Shown here piece by piece: positions 7,247 through 11,266 of a DNA stretch of 11,266 nt. Position 1 is the stretch's first letter; each line of letters opens with the position of its first letter. The notes under the pieces were generated by a model, which did not search any database, was not told the DNA's origin, and worked only from the letters and a program-made list of their open reading frames with translations. Source of the DNA: Lunasporangiospora selenospora (lineage: Eukaryota > Mortierellomycota > Mortierellomycetes > Mortierellales > Mortierellaceae); assembly GCA_015680635.1 (NCBI GenBank), contig JAABOA010000832.1, forward strand, positions 1 through 11,266. Direction: 5' to 3'. Both the position numbers and the translations under genes were made by a program.

Positions 7247-8161
7247 TCAACTAGACTCTATCCTTTTTTTTTTATGCTTGAACATTGGGTAAACATCTAT
7301 CGGTCTCTCAGGCCTAGAACTAGAAGGTTCGTCTAGAGGACGCTCGTTGAGAATGTCTTTCACTTCTTGGATGTCACTCTTCACTTCTTGAAAGTCACTC
7401 TTCACATCCCGCATATCACTCTTCACATTGACTAACTGTGACTCGAGACACTTTTTATCCGATTGAGCACGACGCAGGGTCATCTCCCTATCGAGCTGGA
7501 GTAAATTGCTTGTACTCTGTCTCTCGAGACATAGTAGATGTTCATTCCGTCGTTCCATTGATTTAATACGCTCATCTACAAATGCTTGACTCCTCTCAAG
7601 TGCCAACGCGACTTGTTGCATGATATGCTGCTGGATGTCTAGACCTTGGTGTTGCGGTGTAGAAGGGATGTACGGGACAATCATCGAATTGGCTTGATTG
7701 CCTTCTGATTCACAGTCATTAGTGTTGACTTCGATAACTTCGTCGTCCTCGAGATCTGGGAGTGCAAGTTGTCGGCGGACAATTCGGAAAGTATCTAAGG
7801 AAACCATGTTGGCGACCTTGGTGCATCCTTTCTTGTAATGCTCACGCATTGCATCTCTTGAGAGGAAAGCGGCGCTACAGATACAAAGATACTTCATATC
7901 GACATTCTTGTTCCGATCAATTACTGCTGTCGCTCCCGTCTGAGGGCAAGTGGTTCTCACCGACTTGTTTGTATGAATGCGCAAAATATGGTCCTTTTCT
8001 CGTTTTGAAAGGTCGCTCCGAGCTCGGCTTCCCACCTTGACAATGCTACCTGCTACTCTGCACCCTGCTACTCTACTACCTTTGGTTGAACGCGCATATT
8101 TTTTTGGTTGGCTGCATGCCCCTCGGCCTGACTGTCCTGCCACTTGACTACCTGCCCACAA
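7247..8161 (-). CDS. C2HC zinc-finger plus coiled-coil protein, 5' end unresolved
   Basis: The frame is open from an upstream stop at 8209-8207 down to TGA at 7249-7247. The first 40 codons come from a GTAGCAGG-type repeat and are probably not real coding sequence. The sequence looks genuine from about SKREKDHILRIHTNKS (near 8010) onward, then CP...KYLCICSAAFLSRDAMREHY with a Cys a few residues later, a CxC-x(n)-H-x(n)-C finger-like motif (about 7920-7830). An acidic patch and a long helical part follow, ending with four heptads of the type VKSDxxx (about 7430-7345) that should form a coiled coil, then a basic tail. The first in-frame ATG is at 7897, just before the finger, so the true start lies in an unseen upstream exon or is lost. 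The product may bind nucleic acid and oligomerise. Family not identified; possibly transposon-derived. Confidence 0.5.
   Translation of the reverse strand: MWAGSQVAGQSGRGACSQPKKYARSTKGSRVAGCRVAGSIVKVGSRARSDLSKREKDHILRIHTNKSVRTTCPQTGATAVIDRNKNVDMKYLCICSAAFLSRDAMREHYKKGCTKVANMVSLDTFRIVRRQLALPDLEDDEVIEVNTNDCESEGNQANSMIVPYIPSTPQHQGLDIQQHIMQQVALALERSQAFVDERIKSMERRNEHLLCLERQSTSNLLQLDREMTLRRAQSDKKCLESQLVNVKSDMRDVKSDFQEVKSDIQEVKDILNERPLDEPSSSRPERPIDVYPMFKHKKKRIESS
7345..7430 (-). repeat. 21-bp tandem repeat encoding coiled-coil heptads
   Basis: On the plus strand CACTCTTCAC recurs at 21-bp spacing (TCACTCTTCACTTCTTG..., TCACTCTTCACATCCCG...). On the minus strand each unit gives a heptad GTGAAGAGTGAxxxxxxx (VKSDMRD, VKSDFQE, VKSDIQE, VKDILNE). 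A period of 21 bp keeps the frame and the heptad register, so the coiled coil can change length without losing its phase. Confidence 0.75.
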
Positions 8162-8215
8162 TGCTACTGTACCTGCTACTCTGCACCTCGCTACCTGAGC
8201 ACCCTGCTACCTTGC
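8041..8215. repeat. degenerate GTAGCAGG/CCTGCTAC-type tandem repeat
   Basis: The plus strand carries many variants of CCTGCTACTCTGCA. The 17-mer ACCTGCTACTCTGCACC occurs exactly at 8048-8064 and 8171-8187, each preceded by CAATGCTAC (8041-8049 and 8159-8167), a spacing of about 120 bp. Shorter copies (CCTGCTAC, CGCTACCTG, ACTACCTG) fill the gaps. It creates the spurious N-terminus (SRVAGCRVAGS) of the 7247-8161 frame. The remaining sequence to 8440 is less repetitive and has no supported gene. Confidence 0.7.
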
Positions 8216-8444
8216 CTGATTCTTTGTTCCTGACGCCTTGCGAATCATTCTGTTTACCAATTGAGCTTTGTTATTTGGCTACCTCTATCTGGCTAACTAC
8301 CATTCTTTTCCGAGGCGCCATGAGACTCTCAATTGACTTGCATGCGCTCTACTATTTGTTTTTACCTTTATTCTGGCGCCTGGCTAACTTAGCGCCCTGT
8401 TATTCTACCTCGCTGATCAATTGAATTTACACACGCGCAAAGCC

Positions 8445-8450
8445 TATAAA
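8445..8450 (+). promoter_or_regulatory. TATA box candidate for the 8519 reading frame
   Basis: TATAAA lies 74 bp upstream of the ATG at 8519, and a C/T-rich stretch (CCATTCCATTTTTTTAAGCC) follows between it and the ATG. Spacing and context suit a fungal core promoter, which suggests the transposon protein gene once carried its own promoter. Confidence 0.4.
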
Positions 8451-8518
8451 GTGCCCTAGAAATGACATTTCCCTATGAGCAGCCTTAGACCATTCCATTT
8501 TTTTAAGCCTTTGCATCC

Positions 8519-9617
8519 ATGGCTCTATCAATCACATTGACTGTCAACAATGCGGACCCAGACACCATCGATAAAATTCTATCTGTTATCCGAACACATG
8601 TAGCTGACCAAGGCAGTGAGCAGTTAGATGATAATAATCAGGTAACCTTTGAATTTCTTTTAGGAATGATTGTTGTTGCCGAAGCGCTAAACTCTGAAGA
8701 CGACTCAACTTTCAACAGAGGATTGATTTTAGCTATGACGGCGCGAAGGAACAATCCAAAGATACTGTGAAAGAAACTGTTGACTGCGATGACAACCAAA
8801 TCTCCATTTGGACACCCCTTGATCACAACACAGAGCCACAACCGGCGTCAGGGGCAAGCAGCACTATTGAGCTCAAGCAAGATCAGGATCCTACGCCTTC
8901 CTCGATAACCTCCTCAGCAGAGTTTCCAAATGGAACACATACCTGGACAATGGAAGTTGAGGAAGGAGTGAAGCCCTATCTGGCTCGAAGTGTTGGCTGG
9001 GCAATGGGTGTCTACGGCAAAAACAAATCGAATACCACGGAGACATATTTCAAATACTGCCTTGGGATTTATCAGTGTCCTCACTGTCAGTTCACGGAAA
9101 AGCCACGCGTTCCCACTGCAAAAAAGTCTAAGTACGCACCACCACTGCCTCCAAGATCATCTTGTATACTTCACGACTGCGAACTGAGACACATACCATG
9201 CGATGCACTCTTGAAGATCCGACATCGGGGGCAAGTGCTATCTTTTGAGCACAAAGGGTTCCACAATCATGCTAGACCATCAACGTTTCGACCAGATCTT
9301 GCCTCAATGAACAAGTTTGAGGAGATAGTGAAAATTGCAGGAGAGGTTGCCCAACTCGTTGGTACAGCAACGCGTCCATCGATTACCGAAATCCACCCTT
9401 CATTCTTGAATCTGGATCGTACAGCTTACCATAGGCGAAATATTTTGCGCCAGTCTGCGGTGTCTCTGCCTATTGGTGCTCTTGCCGCATTTGAGGAAGG
9501 TGTAGGAGAGAAAGTTATCCGGTCATCAAGTCTCGAGGTGGAGGATGGCCATATCTCGCTGTAAACACCGTTCATGATAGACCGCACGAGAGAGCTATCA
9601 AACTGCATGCAAAGTGA
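8519..9617 (+). pseudogene. WRKY-GCM1-type zinc-finger transposon protein, frame-broken and truncated
   Basis: ATG at 8519 (CATCCATGG) starts MALSITLTVNNADPDTIDK; this frame stops at TGA 8768-8770. A second frame (no own ATG) overlaps it from about 8700 and runs to TAA at 9562-9564, so a frame break lies within about 8700-8768. The second frame has CPHC (Cys codons 9076 and 9085), later SSCILHDC and HIPC, and GFHNHARP (His codons 9262 and 9268), then a conserved-looking stretch ending LDRTAYHRRNIL. Cys pairs closed by an HNH motif are the signature of WRKY-GCM1 fingers. Near 9505 the true reading changes frame again: SRGGGWPYLAVNTVHDRPHE and RAIKLHAK follow, to TGA at 9615-9617. Known: such fingers occur at the N-terminus of Mutator-like transposases in fungi. 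The catalytic part is absent; a Ty3/gypsy fragment follows directly. Confidence 0.6.
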
Positions 9618-9683
9618 TTCAATTCATGGATTCGTTGTGGATGTTCATTGTCGTGAGGTACATGTGACATTCAGCTCCACATA

Positions 9684-10080
9684 CTGTCAAAACAGGCTCA
9701 CTTTGCACCCAGTAAAACGACCGACACAGCTATCGATGTGGCTCGTTGTTTTTTTAATAACATTTTCCGATTGCATGGGATGCCAACAACTATTGTATCA
9801 GATCGAGATACAAAGTTCACCAGTCAATTCTGGCAGGAGTTGCATCGACTTATGGATACAAAACTTGCAATGTCGACAGCCCACCACCCTCAGACAGATG
9901 GACAATCGGAACGAGCTACAATCATCAAAAGCACCAAATGTTGAGAAATTCGTCAATGAGCAGAGTTATATCCTAAAAGAGGCACAGGACTCCATCCGAC
10001 TTGCACAGGAACGACAATTATGGAACGCAGACAAACACAGGAGTGACCATAACTTCAAAGAAGGCGACAAAGTTCTCCTT
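9684..10080 (+). mobile_element. Ty3/gypsy retrotransposon integrase fragment with internal deletion
   Basis: Starting at about 9684 the frame reads SKQAHFAPSKTTDTAI, then ARCFFNNIFRLHGMPTTIVS, DRDTKFTSQFWQELHRL, and TAHHPQTDGQSERA: the core of a Ty3/gypsy integrase. The second catalytic Asp is in SDRD (9801-9803) and the Glu in QSER (9909-9911); the first catalytic Asp is missing or degenerate. At about 9918-9930 the reading jumps to another frame (APNVEKFVNEQSYILKEAQD, later NADKHRSDHNFKEGDKVLL), the segment that in intact elements lies some tens of residues further on, so sequence has been deleted there. Homology ends near 10080. No reverse transcriptase, LTR or primer-binding site is visible, so this is a dead fragment inserted into or joined to the GCM element. 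Confidence 0.85.
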
Positions 10081-10082
10081 AA

Positions 10083-10283
10083 TGTATTAATAAATATCAG
10101 TTTGAAACTACCCACACAAAGACTCCCCGGCCTCTGACTGTTGCACGCACCCTCCTTCACATACAATCTGCTGCTAAAAAAAAGAAGAGTGAGTAGGAGG
10201 AGGGTGCCTCCGTTGTTCAACAGGCCAAGGCCTTTACGCAGTCTCTTTCTGCGCTTGATCCTGCTAGCTATTATCATTTATAG
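10083..10283 (+). pseudogene. unidentified reading-frame remnant with an in-frame TAG
   Basis: Immediately after the integrase homology a frame with coding character begins: YQFETTHTKTPRPLTVART, then LLHIQSAAKKKKSE, TAG at 10194-10196, EEGASVVQQAKAFTQSLSAL, ending with TAG at 10281-10283. The interrupted acidic run suggests the TAG replaced a Glu codon (GAG). I do not recognise the family. It starts without an ATG, so it is an internal piece of a gene copied or moved here, or the end of another element. The overlapping minus-strand frame is a shadow. Confidence 0.35.
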
Positions 10284-10676
10284 GTAACATCCTGTGGGTG
10301 GCTCCCTGTTGCTCCCTCTCTCTGCCTTCTCTTGTCTCTCTTCTCTCCTCTCAGACCTGGACCTTCAGTCTCCCAACTGAGCTCATACTCCTCTCTCTCC
10401 TCTCTGCAGAGAACTGTTCTTGTGAAAAATACACCCAAGAGATGAACAATCATGTTGGTTCCCCATCTTTGTTTCCGACGGACTCTAGGGCCTTTTCAGC
10501 ATAGTGCTGCACTACAGTGTTAAGAAACTCTCTTTCATTATTGCGAGACTCTGCAAGCGTGTGGGTATGCGTGTGGGTGTTTATCTGTATTTTAATAATA
10601 TTCTTCCGGTAAAGAAAAGAAGAAAAATATCCCAAGTCATTTTGGTCATCAATAGTTTTTTCCCTTCCCTCTTTTT
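10284..10676. other. intergenic, pyrimidine-rich, 3' side of the aldehyde dehydrogenase gene
   Basis: Two long polypyrimidine tracts, each ending in CAG (CTTCTCTCCTCTCAG near 10350 and CTCCTCTCTGCAG near 10409), look like 3' splice acceptors on the plus strand, but no exon with coding character follows. A GTGTGGGTATGCGTGTGGGT patch (10559-10578) is simple sequence. The right end should be the 3' UTR of the minus-strand dehydrogenase. No RNA gene was recognised. Confidence 0.45.
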
Positions 10677-11266
10677 TTACTCAACCTTCTTGAGTCCGAC
10701 ACCAAGGACCAGAGCAACAATAAACCACTTGAGATGCTTCATCAAAAAGCTCTTCTTGAAGTGGGGCACAGACTCGAGAACAATCCGTGCCAACTTCAAG
10801 TTGGAACTTGTGTAGGGTGCATACCGAACTCCCATAGCAACCTCCACAACAGGGTTCAAGTCCTTGATCATGGTTGACCGCTCGTGTGTGAACGTATCAA
10901 ATGACTTTTTGCCGTGGTATGCTCCCATGCCCGAGGGTCCAATGCCTCCAAAGGGAAGTGATCCCTCGGTAACGTGCATCAACGTGTCGTTGACAACCAC
11001 ACCTCCAGATCGGGTAGAGTCCAAGACCTTCTTGACAAGCTTCTTGTTGCTGGAGAATACATAGAGCGACAAGGGGTCATCCCGCGAGTTGATATACTCA
11101 ATCGCATCGTCCATGTCTGAGATACGGATCGTAGGCAGCAAAGGTCCAAACAACTCATCCTCCATCAACTTGTCATCACGCTCCACATTGGTAATGACCG
11201 TAGGCGCAATATACAAGTCCTTCTCGTCTCTCTGACCCCCGATCACAACCTCTCCAGATTTGTTGC
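10677..11266 (-). CDS. fatty aldehyde dehydrogenase, ALDH3 family, tail-anchored (C-terminal half)
   Basis: The frame runs from the window edge to TAA at 10679-10677, about 196 residues, with no stop, shift or intron. Motifs in order: APTVITNVERDDKLMEDE, ELFGPLLP (the EexFGPxLP element), LSLYVFSSNK, SGGVVVNDTLMHVTEG, LPFGGIGPSGMGAYHGKK, SFDTFTHERS. The His in DTLMH and the PFGG-GxSGMGAYHG loop mark the ALDH3 branch rather than ALDH1 or ALDH2. The catalytic Cys would lie beyond the right edge. A hydrophobic segment near the C-terminus (WFIVALVLGVGL) followed by KK fits a tail anchor like that of yeast Hfd1 and mammalian ALDH3A2, which oxidise long-chain aldehydes to fatty acids at the ER, lipid droplet or mitochondrial outer membrane. 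Codons favour C at third positions, unlike the decayed neighbours, suggesting an expressed conserved gene. Confidence 0.9.
   Translation of the reverse strand, partial: NKSGEVVIGGQRDEKDLYIAPTVITNVERDDKLMEDELFGPLLPTIRISDMDDAIEYINSRDDPLSLYVFSSNKKLVKKVLDSTRSGGVVVNDTLMHVTEGSLPFGGIGPSGMGAYHGKKSFDTFTHERSTMIKDLNPVVEVAMGVRYAPYTSSNLKLARIVLESVPHFKKSFLMKHLKWFIVALVLGVGLKKVE

Noticed and set aside
7345-7430. CRISPR-like or regulatory direct repeats from the 21-bp periodicity
   Set aside because: Repeats are contiguous with no unique spacers, and the period is exactly three heptad-coding codon sets of a coiled coil.
8086-8424. Plus-strand frame of 112 codons, Leu-rich
   Set aside because: Runs through the CCTGCTAC-type repeat, which produces Leu, Tyr and Pro codons; no start context or domain.
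1617-10196. TAG reassigned as a sense codon in this genome
   Set aside because: The 2489-4573 gene uses TAG as its terminal stop, and frameshifts and deletions accompany the TAG in the CRN copy, so mutation is simpler.
1-11266. tRNA, rRNA, riboswitch or bacterial operon features
   Set aside because: No cloverleaf or conserved rRNA sequence was noticed, and introns and gene families show a eukaryotic genome. A tRNAscan or Rfam search would settle this.

Overview
The window looks like a gene-poor, repeat-rich stretch of a filamentous fungal genome, most plausibly an early-diverging fungus (Mucoromycota, perhaps Mortierellomycotina). The clues are short GT-AG introns of about 80 to 125 nt, a Crinkler-type (CRN) effector gene of the fungal kind, a WRKY-GCM1-type zinc-finger transposon protein, Ty3/gypsy integrase debris and a fungal fatty-aldehyde dehydrogenase. 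The lineage is inferred from family resemblance recalled by eye; no database was searched.

Layout. 1-1783 (-): a CRN gene running off the left edge, with recognisable N-terminal domain, linker, Walker A P-loop and C-terminal nuclease-like region, broken by at least five or six lesions. 1784-2488: pyrimidine-rich CRN leader, then sequence without a gene. 2489-4573 (-): a six-exon gene whose splice phases all agree, with an acidic region and a C-terminal domain with a PD-(D/E)xK-like pattern, interrupted by one in-frame TAG at codon 238. 4614-4673: a perfect spacer-less 60-bp palindrome, 40 bp upstream of that gene's ATG. 5222-6168 (+): a broken gag-like reading frame followed by an acidic protein built on a 30-bp tandem repeat. 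6179-6334: three hairpins. 6514-6744 (-): a possible small two-exon gene. 6885-7145 (+): a weak zinc-finger-like fragment. 7247-8161 (-): a C2HC finger plus coiled-coil protein with no usable ATG at its 5' end, which runs into a degenerate GTAGCAGG-type repeat (8041-8215). 8519-9617 (+): a GCM-type transposon protein with two frame breaks. 9684-10080 (+): a Ty3/gypsy integrase fragment with an internal deletion. 10083-10283 (+): an unidentified broken reading frame. 10677-11266 (-): the C-terminal half of an intact ALDH3-family, tail-anchored fatty aldehyde dehydrogenase, the only clearly conserved housekeeping gene.

The genes do not form a pathway. The picture is an island of decaying effector-like and transposon-derived genes beside a conserved gene. 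Decay is uneven: the CRN copy is heavily damaged, while the 2489-4573 gene has one apparent lesion and may be either a very young pseudogene or still expressed. All four isolated internal nonsense codons are TAG, while TAG, TGA and TAA also serve as terminal stops, so mutation is a better explanation than recoding.
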